NCBI GenBank assembly: GCA_017550205.1
Contig: JAFZPS010000017.1
Span: 1-16,281, forward strand
Origin: Bacilli bacterium
GTDB lineage: Bacteria; Bacillota_I; Bacilli_A; RF39; UBA660
Direction of reading: 5' to 3'
Length of the DNA: 16,281 nt
How positions within the stretch are numbered: position 1 is the first letter of the stretch; each line of letters opens with the position of its first letter. A model generated the notes under the pieces. The model had not been told where the DNA came from. It saw only the letters and a program-made list of their open reading frames with translations, and searched no databases. A program made the position numbers and the translations under genes. This document shows positions 1-7,915 of the stretch, piece after piece.

Positions 1-221
1 ATAGTGAAGTTAGTACCGATCTTAGAGAGACGATCGGTACTATGCCGAATTGCTTCACTATCTTGGTCAAAGGCGAATAAATAACCCTTTTTTATTCTAT
101 CTAAGATGCTACTACTGTGTCCGCCATAGCCTAATGTTGCATCAACTATGATACTATTTTCTTTAAGATTTAGGGAGGAAATAGATTCATTAAGTAATAC
201 GCTAACATGTTTTTCTATCAT
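1..221 (-). CDS. rsmH: 16S rRNA (cytosine1402-N4)-methyltransferase RsmH, N-terminal part, cut by window edge
   Basis: Only the first 73 codons are inside the window; the gene continues past position 1. RsmH (MraW) uses S-adenosylmethionine to N4-methylate C1402 in the decoding centre of 16S rRNA. The visible part shows the family start: an H-V-S-V-L-L-N-E segment near residues 5-12, the SAM-binding stretch VDATLGYGGHS (about residues 26-36) and FDQDSEAI (about 50-57), the usual second SAM contact. The ATG overlaps the mraZ stop codon as ATGA (218-221), so the two are translationally coupled, as in the canonical mraZ-rsmH pair. A strong nested inverted repeat lies in the coding sequence at 1-61. 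Identification is firm; whether the rest of the gene is intact cannot be seen. Confidence 0.93.
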   Translation of the reverse strand, partial: MIEKHVSVLLNESISSLNLKENSIIVDATLGYGGHSSSILDRIKKGYLFAFDQDSEAIRHSTDRLSKIGTNFT

Positions 222-655
222 AAGTTCACACTTTCATTAAATAGATTTTCAGCTATGTCTGACATACTGTCCTTTGTAGAATCAAAGAAACTTTCCCAAG
301 ACTCTTGTGACCAAACCTCAAGTCTATCTCCAGTTCCAATTATTACACAATCCTTTAATAGATTGGCATAGTCGATTAATGGCTTAGAGATATTAACTCG
401 TCCCTGTTTATCTAATTCTACGCTTGTAGCGCCTGACATAAAGAAACGATTAAATGTTCTCGCATCTTTCTTGGTGAATGGTAATGAATTAAGTTTATTG
501 GTAATCTTTGCCCAGTTTTCTTCCGAATAAACAAATAAGCAGTTTTCAATTCCTCTAGTAATAATAAAATTGTTTCCTAATTCCTCACGGAACTTAACAG
601 GAATTATAATTCTGCCTTTTTCATCAATTGTATGATGATATTCTCCTATAAACAT
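218..655 (-). CDS. mraZ: Transcriptional regulator MraZ
   Basis: A 145-residue MraZ, close to the usual length. MraZ is a DNA-binding protein of the SpoVT/AbrB (swapped-hairpin) fold that forms a ring and represses its own division/cell-wall operon. Two half-domains are visible: DEKGRIIIPVKFRE at about residues 11-24, and the matching DKQGRVNISKPL segment near residues 82-93. Both carry the D-x-x/K-G-R core of the family. The start is supported by a GGGGG ribosome binding site 7 nt upstream. Three MraZ-box repeats sit immediately upstream, and the last overlaps this ribosome binding site. The gene is the first of an mraZ-rsmH transcript but lies directly downstream of ftsZ, an unusual position. 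Confidence 0.96.
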   Translation of the reverse strand: MFIGEYHHTIDEKGRIIIPVKFREELGNNFIITRGIENCLFVYSEENWAKITNKLNSLPFTKKDARTFNRFFMSGATSVELDKQGRVNISKPLIDYANLLKDCVIIGTGDRLEVWSQESWESFFDSTKDSMSDIAENLFNESVNL

Positions 656-665
656 ATTTCATCCC

Positions 666-690
666 CCACTTTTCACCACTATCAACCACT
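666..690 (-). promoter_or_regulatory. Three direct repeats, putative MraZ operator
   Basis: On the minus strand the pentamer AGTGG occurs at 690-686, 680-676 and 670-666, exactly 10 bp apart. The first two sit in the larger unit TAGTGGT and the third in AAGTGGG. Tandem GTG/GGG-rich repeats at about one helical turn in front of mraZ are the known MraZ binding arrangement in E. coli and mollicutes. The third repeat runs into the GGGGG Shine-Dalgarno sequence of mraZ. MraZ bound here would cover the start of the transcript. Operator function is inferred from position and pattern. Confidence 0.75.
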
Positions 691-697
691 ACCTACT

Positions 698-703
698 ATA
701 ATA
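698..703 (-). promoter_or_regulatory. Candidate -10 element of the mraZ promoter
   Basis: TATTAT on the minus strand lies about 8 bp upstream of the first MraZ repeat, so the transcript would begin within or just before the repeats. No good -35 hexamer is seen at 17 bp; TTTACT further upstream gives a 20-bp spacer. The exact promoter is uncertain, but it must lie downstream of the ftsZ terminator. Confidence 0.4.
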
Positions 704-776
704 GTACATTAAACCATAAAAAAAGTAAAGAAATATCTCTACTTTTCACTATATATTTACATAGTTTACGTCAAAT

Positions 777-806
777 AAAAAGAAGTATTAAAAATACTCC
801 TTTTTT
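777..806 (-). terminator. Intrinsic terminator after ftsZ
   Basis: On the minus strand, AAAAGGAGTATT and AATACTTCTTTTT form a stem of about 12 bp (one G-U pair) around a TTT loop, followed by a T-rich run. It begins a few bases past the ftsZ stop and separates the ftsA-ftsZ transcript from mraZ-rsmH. Confidence 0.85.
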
Positions 807-811
807 TTATC

Positions 812-1939
812 TTAAAAATTTCTATTTCTTAAAAATGCTGGCATATCAATATCAACATTTCCACCTTCTGAAGTATCATCATTTTCATCTAATACTTCTG
901 GTTGGTATGAATATTCTTCTCTAGTTGGCATTCTTCTAGTTGGTTGTGGATTAGTAAATTGTGTTTCTTGATGTTGTTCTTGTTTTTTAGATTTATCAAA
1001 TCCAGTAGCAATTACTGTTACAATTACTTCATCATTTAAGTTCTCATTAATAACAGAACCAAAGATTGTATTAATATCATTTCCTGCAGCACTTCTTACT
1101 ACTTCAGCAGCTTGTTCTGCTTCGAATAATGTTAAGTTAACTCCACCTGTGATATTAATAATAGCGTCTGTTGCACCTTCAATTGAAGACTCTAGTAATG
1201 GGCTTGATACAGCTTGTTTAGCAGCTTCTAGAGCTCTATCTTCACCCATACCAATACCAATACCGATAATTGCACGTCCACTCTTTTCCATTACGGCTTT
1301 AACGTCTGCAAAGTCAAGGTTAACTAATCCAACTACGGCAATTAAATCTGAGATAGATTGTACACCACGACGTAATACGTTATCAACTTCTTTGAATGCT
1401 TCTAACATTGGAGTTGATTTATCAATAATTTCTCTTAATCTATCATTTGGAATTACGATTAGTGTATCTACATGTTTCTTTAATTCTTCAATACCTTGAA
1501 GGGCATTTTCCATTCTTCTTTTTCCTTCAAATGAGAATGGTTTAGTAACTATAGCTACTGTTAGAGCACCTAATCCTTGAGCAATTTCAGCTACTATTGC
1601 TGCTGCTCCAGTACCAGTTCCTCCACCCATACCAGCAGTTATAAATACCATATCAGCACCACTTAATGCTTCTTCTATTTCTTTCTTAGATTCAACAGCT
1701 GATTCTTTACCTACTTCAGGTTTTCCACCAGCTCCTAATCCATCAGTTAACTCTTTACCAATTTGAATTTTTACATCTGCTTTTGATGTATTTAATACTT
1801 GTAGATCTGTGTTAGCTGCAATAAATTCTACACCTTTAACACCTGATTCTACCATTCTATTTATAGCGTTACCTCCGCCACCACCTAAACCGATGACTTT
1901 GATTTTCGCTAACTGATCCATTTCTAATCCGCCTATCAT
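812..1939 (-). CDS. ftsZ: Cell division GTPase FtsZ
   Basis: FtsZ is the tubulin-like GTPase that polymerises into the Z-ring at mid-cell. The 375-residue protein has the glycine-rich nucleotide loop GLGGGGGNA (residues 17-25), the tubulin signature GMGGGTGTG (103-111), and the catalytic T7-loop segment NLDFADVK (207-214). After about residue 315 comes a Q/E/T/P-rich disordered linker. It ends in the conserved C-terminal peptide [13 protein letters not shown] (363-375), which in this family binds FtsA and other membrane anchors. The first ATG is preferred because AAGGAGGAAT lies 7 nt before it; the Met at residue 7 has no comparable site. It sits 12 nt downstream of ftsA, as is standard. An intrinsic terminator follows. 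Confidence 0.98.
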   Translation of the reverse strand: MIGGLEMDQLAKIKVIGLGGGGGNAINRMVESGVKGVEFIAANTDLQVLNTSKADVKIQIGKELTDGLGAGGKPEVGKESAVESKKEIEEALSGADMVFITAGMGGGTGTGAAAIVAEIAQGLGALTVAIVTKPFSFEGKRRMENALQGIEELKKHVDTLIVIPNDRLREIIDKSTPMLEAFKEVDNVLRRGVQSISDLIAVVGLVNLDFADVKAVMEKSGRAIIGIGIGMGEDRALEAAKQAVSSPLLESSIEGATDAIINITGGVNLTLFEAEQAAEVVRSAAGNDINTIFGSVINENLNDEVIVTVIATGFDKSKKQEQHQETQFTNPQPTRRMPTREEYSYQPEVLDENDDTSEGGNVDIDMPAFLRNRNF

Positions 1940-1951
1940 ACCTATTCCTCC

Positions 1952-3187
1952 TTATACATCGAGAAAGTGTCCAAACACTTTACTTAGCATATTTTCATTA
2001 GTTATATTTGAATCAATAGATAACATTGTATCATGTTCTTCTTTTTCAATCATTTGATATTTCTTACCTCTTAAAGATAATTTATCATCAAAATACTTTG
2101 TAATACCATATACACTACTAAATTTATTTTGTCTAACACCCATAGTATTGATATTACATACTTTAGCAACGAAACCAAATTCTTGTTCTACAAGGGTAGA
2201 AAAAGAAGTTATTTCTGTTATACCACCTGTAATAATTATATAACGTATTTCTCTATTTGTTAAGTTTTTTATCTCATTTTTAGCAAGTTTTAGTATCTCT
2301 CTTAGTCTTGCTTCTACTACCTTTGAAGCATTTGTTTGATTTATTTCTTTCTTATTATCTTTATCTATTTCTAATTCTAATATATCATTAGGATCTGCAT
2401 AACTAGCTAAACATACTGCAAAATTTTCTTTTATTTTGCGTGATGATTTTAAATCTGTTTTAAATGCATAACTTAAATCTTTATCTACATGACTACTACC
2501 AACTTTTAATGTAGAATTCTTTATCTGTATTCCTTTATTAAATACACTAATATTAGTAGTATCTTCACCTATATTAATAATAGCTCCTACTAATTCATCT
2601 AATTTTCTATTTTTAACTGTATAGTAATCTCCTACTGAAGTAAAAGAAATATCCACAGTCTCAATACCACTTAGTTTTAATACTTCTAGTATTCTATATA
2701 GAGGTTCTTTAGGTACTAAAGATATTACTACTCTACTTTCAAGTACACTACCTTTCATACCTTTAGGATCTTTTATATTACCTTGTCCATCTACAGTAAA
2801 ACTAATTGGCATAGCTGTTACTAATTCTTCATTATGAAAATCTACACCTTTTAGTGCATCTAGTAATACATTACTTATATCAATACCTGTAATTTCATTA
2901 TATTCAAATATATTAGTAGTTCCTAAAACAATATCCATCCTAGCATTAGCTGGTGGAATAGCTGCTACTACTTTAGTTATTTTAATACCCAATTGATTAT
3001 TAATTTGTTTCATAGCTGTTTTAACACTATTAATAGCTAATTTTGTATCTTCTATATATCCATTCTTAATACCTTCAGAAGGACTACTAATTGAAGCTAG
3101 TACTTGAAATTTATCATTAATTTTTTCAGTTACTACTATTTTTATACTATCTGTACCTAAGTCAATTCCTGTATAAATCTCTCCCAT
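1952..3187 (-). CDS. ftsA: Cell division protein FtsA
   Basis: FtsA is the actin-like ATPase that tethers FtsZ filaments to the inner face of the membrane. The 411-residue protein shows the phosphate-1 motif YTGIDLGTDSIKIVV near residues 5-19, a phosphate-2-like stretch AIINIGEDTTNISVF in the middle, and the adenosine motif IIITGGITEI at about residue 318. The SHS2/1C region lies between the first two, as expected. The C-terminus ends in NMLSKVFGHFLDV, which fits the amphipathic membrane-targeting helix. The start follows AGGAGG with good spacing. The gene has its own TATAAT element (3212-3217) after the divIB terminator, so ftsA-ftsZ can be expressed separately from the murein genes upstream. 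Confidence 0.96.
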   Translation of the reverse strand: MGEIYTGIDLGTDSIKIVVTEKINDKFQVLASISSPSEGIKNGYIEDTKLAINSVKTAMKQINNQLGIKITKVVAAIPPANARMDIVLGTTNIFEYNEITGIDISNVLLDALKGVDFHNEELVTAMPISFTVDGQGNIKDPKGMKGSVLESRVVISLVPKEPLYRILEVLKLSGIETVDISFTSVGDYYTVKNRKLDELVGAIINIGEDTTNISVFNKGIQIKNSTLKVGSSHVDKDLSYAFKTDLKSSRKIKENFAVCLASYADPNDILELEIDKDNKKEINQTNASKVVEARLREILKLAKNEIKNLTNREIRYIIITGGITEITSFSTLVEQEFGFVAKVCNINTMGVRQNKFSSVYGITKYFDDKLSLRGKKYQMIEKEEHDTMLSIDSNITNENMLSKVFGHFLDV

Positions 3188-3211
3188 ACAATCCTCCTAT
3201 ACTTATAATTA

Positions 3212-3217
3212 ATTATA
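3212..3217 (-). promoter_or_regulatory. -10 element of a probable ftsA-ftsZ promoter
   Basis: A perfect TATAAT on the minus strand lies 24 nt upstream of the ftsA start, between the divIB terminator and the ftsA ribosome binding site. The -35 position falls in the T-run of the terminator and is poor, so this promoter may be weak or activator-dependent. Confidence 0.5.
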
Positions 3218-3226
3218 CTATGCATA

Positions 3227-3264
3227 GAAAAAAAAATAAAGAAAAATAAACTTTTTTCTTTATT
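3227..3264 (-). terminator. Intrinsic terminator or attenuator between divIB and ftsA
   Basis: On the minus strand AATAAAGAAAAA (3264-3253) pairs perfectly over 12 bp with TTTTTCTTTATT (3246-3235) around a 6-nt loop, followed by a run of Ts. The stem begins inside the divIB stop codon. It is almost entirely A-T, so it may be leaky and act as a level-setting element inside the cluster. Confidence 0.75.
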
Positions 3265-3949
3265 CCATTATCTTAAAGTGATTACCATTATCTAAATAAA
3301 GTATTCCTTTATGATTCTCTAATTGCTTTAAAACTTCATTATAATGATTTATCATTTTAAATTTAGTTAAAGTAAGATATACCATATTACCATCATCCAT
3401 ATATAGTAAGAATCTATCTTTATCATAATCATTTGGTTGATACTCAATATCACTTATTTTAGATAATACATTATCATTTACTTTATTCATATTTTCTACA
3501 AATGACTTATATTTTTTATCTGGTACATAGTTTAATAATCTAGGTACTCTAAAATTATATACTGATTTAGATAATTTTATATTTTTATTATTATCTAATA
3601 CATAACTATTATTATTAGTATTATTAAATAATGGTCTTGCTTCTTCTATTTTTATTTCAAAAGTAAATGGCCATTTTTTTAATATCTTAGCATTTTTAAT
3701 ATATGGATATGCTAATAGTTTTTTTCTAACACTATAATTAGTAGTTAATAAGAATTTAGGATAATCTTTTACTTTAGCTATTTCTAATATAGTATCATCT
3801 TCTATATAATTAGTACCTGTTACTATTAAGTTTTTTACTTTAATTTGAAGTATAAAATAAACAGAAAAAGATAGTACAGAAAGTACTAGTAAAAATATTA
3901 AAAAGTTTAATAATTTTATCTTTCTTTTTTTAACTATCTTTTTTGGCAT
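3260..3949 (-). CDS. divIB: Cell division protein DivIB/FtsQ
   Basis: DivIB (FtsQ) is a bitopic divisome protein that connects with FtsL and DivIC and helps control septal peptidoglycan synthesis. The product is 229 residues. It has a lysine-rich cytoplasmic N-terminus (PKKIVKKRKIKL), one membrane helix (about residues 14-35), a POTRA-type domain beginning at VKNLIVTGTNYI, and an outer beta domain. The segment YPYIKNAKILKKWPFTFEIKI matches the usual FtsQ/DivIB 'P-x-I-x-x-A-x-V-x-x-x-x-P' core. I start at the ATG at 3949 because the in-frame TTG at 3961 has no ribosome binding site, whereas GGGAG stands 6 nt before this ATG. It lies 2 nt after the murB stop. Confidence 0.88.
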   Translation of the reverse strand: MPKKIVKKRKIKLLNFLIFLLVLSVLSFSVYFILQIKVKNLIVTGTNYIEDDTILEIAKVKDYPKFLLTTNYSVRKKLLAYPYIKNAKILKKWPFTFEIKIEEARPLFNNTNNNSYVLDNNKNIKLSKSVYNFRVPRLLNYVPDKKYKSFVENMNKVNDNVLSKISDIEYQPNDYDKDRFLLYMDDGNMVYLTLTKFKMINHYNEVLKQLENHKGILYLDNGNHFKIME

Positions 3950-3951
3950 AA

Positions 3952-4851
3952 TTACTCCCAATTTACAAATTCTTGTTCTATTTTAAGATCTACATCATAT
4001 TTTTCTTTTACTTTATCATGAGCTAGTTCTATTAAATATTTTATATCATCTGCTTTAGCATTTTTATAATTAACAATAAAGTTAGCATGTTTAGAACTAA
4101 TCATAGCTCCACCATGTTTTTCTCCTTTTAATCCAATTTCTTCTATTAATCTTCCTGCAAAATCATTTTCTGGATTACGGAATACACTTCCTGCACTAGG
4201 ATATTCTAGTGGTTGAGAAGATAATCTTCTTTGACGTCTATCTTTAATTACTTCTTCTATTGATTCTTTTTTACCTTTATGTAGTTTTATTACTACTTCT
4301 AGACAAATATAGTTTGGATGTTTCTTTAAGAATGATGTTCTATAATGAAAATCCATTTCTTTGTTTTCTAGATTAATTATCTTTTCATCTGGAGTTAGAA
4401 CCTTTACAGATTCAACTACATATCCCATATCACTTTTATAGGCACCAGCATTCATAAATACACTACCACCTACAGTACCAGGAATACCTGAAGCAAATTC
4501 AAGTCCAGTAAGTCCTTTTTTAGCAGTTACTAAACTAAGTTTAATTAAGTTGAATCCTGCCCCTACTCTTAATTTAGTTTTACCAATAAACTCAAGGTTA
4601 TTAAACTCAGTTAGTTTAATTAATACTCCATCATATTCTTTTTCACTAAATAATAGATTAGATCCATTACCTAGTATTTTATATTTAATATTTTTATTTT
4701 TTAAATACTTAATTAGTTTTACTAAAGAATTAACATCTTTCGGATAAGCAATAAACTTAGCATTACCACCAACTCTATATGTAGTACATTTCTTTAGGGA
4801 AACATTAGTATCTATTTTACCTATGTTTAACTCTTCTAGTTCTTTTAACAT
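3952..4851 (-). CDS. murB: UDP-N-acetylmuramate dehydrogenase MurB
   Basis: MurB is a cytoplasmic FAD enzyme that reduces UDP-GlcNAc-enolpyruvate to UDP-MurNAc with NADPH, the second committed step of peptidoglycan precursor synthesis. The 299-residue protein is of the shorter Gram-positive type. It shows the FAD-binding stretches LGNGSNLLFSE (60-70) and GIPGTVGGSVFMNAGAY (122-138), a YRTSF segment (170-174), the catalytic-serine motif PSAGSVFRNP (218-227, Ser222), and a C-terminal IEQEF with the expected acid. A GGGTGAT ribosome binding site overlaps the end of murG, 4 nt upstream. The murG-murB-divIB order is the common Firmicutes arrangement. Confidence 0.96.
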   Translation of the reverse strand: MLKELEELNIGKIDTNVSLKKCTTYRVGGNAKFIAYPKDVNSLVKLIKYLKNKNIKYKILGNGSNLLFSEKEYDGVLIKLTEFNNLEFIGKTKLRVGAGFNLIKLSLVTAKKGLTGLEFASGIPGTVGGSVFMNAGAYKSDMGYVVESVKVLTPDEKIINLENKEMDFHYRTSFLKKHPNYICLEVVIKLHKGKKESIEEVIKDRRQRRLSSQPLEYPSAGSVFRNPENDFAGRLIEEIGLKGEKHGGAMISSKHANFIVNYKNAKADDIKYLIELAHDKVKEKYDVDLKIEQEFVNWE

Positions 4852-4855
4852 AATA

Positions 4856-5932
4856 TCACCCTATTATCTTTCTAGCTTCTTCATATATTCTTGTAGCAGA
4901 GTCAGTTATACCTAGTTTTTTACTATTTTCAACCATTTCATCATAAGATTTTTTATCATCAAAGATTTTATCTATTTCACTGATTACTTTAGCTGGAGTA
5001 AAATCTTTTTCTTCGATTATATGACAAGCTCCATTATCTTCTAATTCTTTAGCGTTTTTATATTGATGATTATTAGTAACATATGGACTTGGTACTAATA
5101 TTGCAGGTAAACCAATAGCTGTAATTTCTGCAATAGTAGAAGCACCAGCTCTAGATACTATCAAATCACTATCTTTTAATAAATTAATTAAGTCTTCCAT
5201 AAATGGAACAATCTTAACATTATCACTTAATTCTATATCTACATAGTTATCATAATAATTCTTACCAGTAATTACTAATACTTGGTAGTTTTTATTAGAA
5301 AACATAGGAATTAATTCTTTTAATTTTTCTGTCATAGTAGTACTTCCTAAACTACCCATAACAAAAACAACTAACTTTTTATTTGAATCAAATCCTAAAG
5401 TCTTTTTACTTTTCTTTTTAACACCTATTATTTCTTCACTTCTAGGGTTTCCAGTATAAACTGTTTTCTTTTTAGGAAATAAGTTTAAACTATTTGGAAG
5501 TGATACACAGATTATATCTGCAAAGTTACCAATAAATTTATTAGACATACCTGGAATAGAATTTTGTTCATGAATTAAAGTAGGAACTTTTAATTTATGA
5601 GCAGCATATAAAACAGGAGCAGTTATATAACCACCAGCACCTATAACTATATCAGGTTTAAATTTTTTAATTTCTTCTTCAGCTCTTTTAACAGCTCTAA
5701 AGAATTTTCTTAATACAGTACCATTCTTAAAGATATTTTTTCTTGATAATCCACTCATTTCAATACCAACGAAATCAATACCTAATTTAGGTATAATATC
5801 TTTTTCCATTCTATCACTAGTACCTATATATAGAAATTTACTCTTAGGTTCTTTTTCTTTAATTTTATTAATAATTGCGATAGCTGGATAGATATGTCCA
5901 CCAGTACCTCCTGCAACAATGATAACTTTCAT
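4856..5932 (-). CDS. murG: Peptidoglycan lipid II synthase MurG
   Basis: MurG transfers GlcNAc from UDP-GlcNAc to lipid I on the cytoplasmic membrane face, making lipid II. The 358-residue GT-B glycosyltransferase has the first glycine-rich loop GGTGGHIYPA (8-17), a second GAGGYITAP loop near residue 99, the HEQNSIPG segment, and in the C-terminal half the donor-sugar motif RAGASTIAE. GGAGTGAT precedes the ATG. It is the first gene of this part of the cluster, transcribed divergently from tmcAL, with a likely promoter at 5953-5958. Confidence 0.97.
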   Translation of the reverse strand: MKVIIVAGGTGGHIYPAIAIINKIKEKEPKSKFLYIGTSDRMEKDIIPKLGIDFVGIEMSGLSRKNIFKNGTVLRKFFRAVKRAEEEIKKFKPDIVIGAGGYITAPVLYAAHKLKVPTLIHEQNSIPGMSNKFIGNFADIICVSLPNSLNLFPKKKTVYTGNPRSEEIIGVKKKSKKTLGFDSNKKLVVFVMGSLGSTTMTEKLKELIPMFSNKNYQVLVITGKNYYDNYVDIELSDNVKIVPFMEDLINLLKDSDLIVSRAGASTIAEITAIGLPAILVPSPYVTNNHQYKNAKELEDNGACHIIEEKDFTPAKVISEIDKIFDDKKSYDEMVENSKKLGITDSATRIYEEARKIIG

Positions 5933-5952
5933 ACTATCACTCCGTTTACAAA

Positions 5953-5961
5953 ATTATATCA
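5953..5961 (-). promoter_or_regulatory. Extended -10 element upstream of murG
   Basis: The minus strand reads TGATATAAT, a perfect TATAAT preceded by the TGN extension, about 20 nt before the murG ATG. The -35 region is AT-rich without a clear TTGACA, as is usual for extended -10 promoters. Confidence 0.6.
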
Positions 5962-6046
5962 TATATTTACACTATATTTTATATATTTACAGTAATTTAA
6001 TAATACTTTACATTATAATATTCTTAATATATTATATTTATTCCAA

Positions 6047-6075
6047 TTGTATAAAACTATCTTTTGTGTTAAAAT
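6047..6075 (+). promoter_or_regulatory. Promoter of the tmcAL-gmk operon
   Basis: TTGTAT (6047-6052), a 17-bp spacer and TAAAAT (6070-6075) stand about 25 nt upstream of the tmcAL start. A TG dinucleotide just before the -10 adds an extended -10 feature. Confidence 0.65.
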
Positions 6076-6099
6076 ACAGACAAAGAAATGAGGGATACT

Positions 6100-7248
6100 A
6101 TGAAATCAATAGGTATTATTGCTGAATATAATCCATTTCATAATGGTCATTTATACCATATAAATAAAATAAAAGAAAAATATCCTGATTACTCTATTGT
6201 ATTAGTAATGACTGGTAATTTCACAGAACGTGGAGATGTTTCTATCATTGATAAATGGAAACGTACTGAAATAGCTTTAAAACATGGTATAGACTTAGTA
6301 ATTGAACTACCTTATCCATTTGCAACACAATCTGCTGATTACTTTGCTTATGGAGCTATTACTATATTAGAAAAGATGGGTTGTGAGAAAGTAATATTTG
6401 GTAGTGAATCAGATAATGTTGATGATTTGTATTTAATAGCCAATACACAAATAGATAATCCTGAATTTGAAAGACTAGTAAAAATATATTCTAAGATGGG
6501 CAATAACTACCCTACTGCTTTAAGTTTAGCTCTTAAAGACTTAACTAATAAAAAGATAGATGAACCTAATGATTTATTAGGTATTAGTTATATAAAAACA
6601 ATATTAAAGAATAATTATAAAATTAAATATGAAACTATTAAAAGAACTAATTCTTATCATGATTTAGAACTTAATGAAGAAATAAGTTCTGCTACTTCTA
6701 TTAGAGAAGCTCTAAGTAATAATTTAGATATAAGTAAACAAATACCTAAAGATACTATTAGTTATTATACTGATCTTCATTTTATAGAAGATTACTTTGA
6801 TATATTAAAATATAAAATTATGACTGAGAAAGATTTATCTATATACCATACTGTTGAAGAAGGAATAGATAAATTATTAAATAAAAAGATAAATGAAGCT
6901 AATAGTTATTCTGAATTAATTAGTTTAATTAAAAGTAAAAGATACACTTATAATAAAATTACTAGAATGTTACTTCATATATTATGTAATTTTACTAAAG
7001 AGAAAGCTAACATGTTCAAAGATATAAGTTATATCAGAATACTAGGTTTCAATGATACTGGTAAGAAATACTTAAGTAGTATTAAGAAAAATATAGATAT
7101 TCCTATTATTAGTAAGATTACTAGAGATAAGGATGATATGTTAGAGTTTGAGTTAGAAACTACTAATATTTATAATTTAAAAAATAAATCTATAAAAAAA
7201 GAAGAAGAAAGTATTATATACTTAGGAGGATTAAATGATAAAGAGTAA
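6100..7248 (+). CDS. tmcAL: tRNA(Met) cytidine acetate ligase TmcAL (YlbM family)
   Basis: TmcAL uses acetate and ATP to form N4-acetylcytidine at the wobble position C34 of elongator tRNA-Met, going through an acetyl-adenylate. The N-terminus SIGIIAEYNPFHNGHLYH is the family hallmark, with the nucleotidyltransferase HNGH signature at residues 14-17. It is followed by TGNFTERGD, a KWKRTEIALKHGIDLVIELP stretch and a later SSATSIREAL, which corresponds to the second nucleotide-binding motif. The product is 382 residues, slightly shorter than B. subtilis YlbM. I place the start at 6100: AGGGAT lies just before it, inside what would be the first codons of the alternative ATG at 6088. The 3' end overlaps gmk by 14 nt. 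Confidence 0.93.
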   Translation: MKSIGIIAEYNPFHNGHLYHINKIKEKYPDYSIVLVMTGNFTERGDVSIIDKWKRTEIALKHGIDLVIELPYPFATQSADYFAYGAITILEKMGCEKVIFGSESDNVDDLYLIANTQIDNPEFERLVKIYSKMGNNYPTALSLALKDLTNKKIDEPNDLLGISYIKTILKNNYKIKYETIKRTNSYHDLELNEEISSATSIREALSNNLDISKQIPKDTISYYTDLHFIEDYFDILKYKIMTEKDLSIYHTVEEGIDKLLNKKINEANSYSELISLIKSKRYTYNKITRMLLHILCNFTKEKANMFKDISYIRILGFNDTGKKYLSSIKKNIDIPIISKITRDKDDMLEFELETTNIYNLKNKSIKKEEESIIYLGGLNDKE

Positions 7249-7915
7249 AAAGACAGGACAATTAATAGTAATAAGTGCACCTAGTGGTGCAGGAAAAGAT
7301 ACTGTAGTTAAAGAGTTAATGAAAAGAAATGGTGATAATCTTTGGGTATCAGTATCTGCTACATCTAGAGAACCTCGTGATGGAGATAAAGAAGGAGAAA
7401 CATATTACTTTATATCTAAAGAAGAATTTGAGAAAAGAATTAAAGAAGGTTATTTCTTAGAATACACTAATTATGCTGGTAATTATTATGGTACTCCTAA
7501 ACAATATATTAAAGAAAAACTAGATCAAGGTATTGATGTTATATTAATAATTGAAATTGAGGGAGCTTCTAATATTAAAAAATTAGTACCTGAATCAATA
7601 TTTATCTTTATAATGCCACCTTCATTAAAAGAATTAGTTAGAAGACTTAAGAAACGTGGTACTGAAACAAATGAAAAGATTATTAAAAGATTCCATGTTG
7701 CTTATAAAGAAGTAAATGAAGTTAGTAAATATAACTATGTTGTAGTTAATGATAAATTAGAGGATGCTGTTGATAAAGTTGAAGCTATACTTAGAGCTGA
7801 AAAATGTAGAGTTGATAGAATTGAAGAAGTATTCCTAGATACTAAAGAAGAAGAAATTCATGAAATTTTAATTAATGATGATTTTGATAATAGTGGTTTA
7901 GGAGATAAAATATGA
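7235..7915 (+). CDS. gmk: Guanylate kinase
   Basis: Gmk phosphorylates GMP to GDP with ATP in purine nucleotide synthesis. The P-loop is SAPSGAGKDTV (14-24), the GMP-binding arm is SREPRDGDKEG (44-54), the lid holds RLKKRGTE (137-144), and YNYVVVND (166-173) is the family's C-terminal core strand. The 226-residue protein is about 20 residues longer than typical because of an acidic tail after residue 200 (EEVFLDTKEEEIHEILINDD). GGAGGATTAA precedes the ATG inside the end of tmcAL. Its own stop overlaps the next start as ATGA. Confidence 0.95.
   Translation: MIKSKKTGQLIVISAPSGAGKDTVVKELMKRNGDNLWVSVSATSREPRDGDKEGETYYFISKEEFEKRIKEGYFLEYTNYAGNYYGTPKQYIKEKLDQGIDVILIIEIEGASNIKKLVPESIFIFIMPPSLKELVRRLKKRGTETNEKIIKRFHVAYKEVNEVSKYNYVVVNDKLEDAVDKVEAILRAEKCRVDRIEEVFLDTKEEEIHEILINDDFDNSGLGDKI

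Noticed and set aside
1149..1499. 116-codon plus-strand ORF
   Set aside because: It lies wholly inside ftsZ on the opposite strand, has no ribosome binding site, and its composition mirrors ftsZ codons.
3950..3961. Upstream TTG start for divIB
   Set aside because: The ATG at 3949 has a GGGAG site at the right distance; the TTG has none and would overlap murB.
4550..4747. 65-codon plus-strand ORF
   Set aside because: Antisense shadow of murB; no ribosome binding site or context.
5919..6125. 68-codon plus-strand ORF crossing the murG-tmcAL divergent region
   Set aside because: It covers both promoters and the start of tmcAL in another frame; the Ile/Tyr-rich translation reflects AT-rich noncoding DNA.
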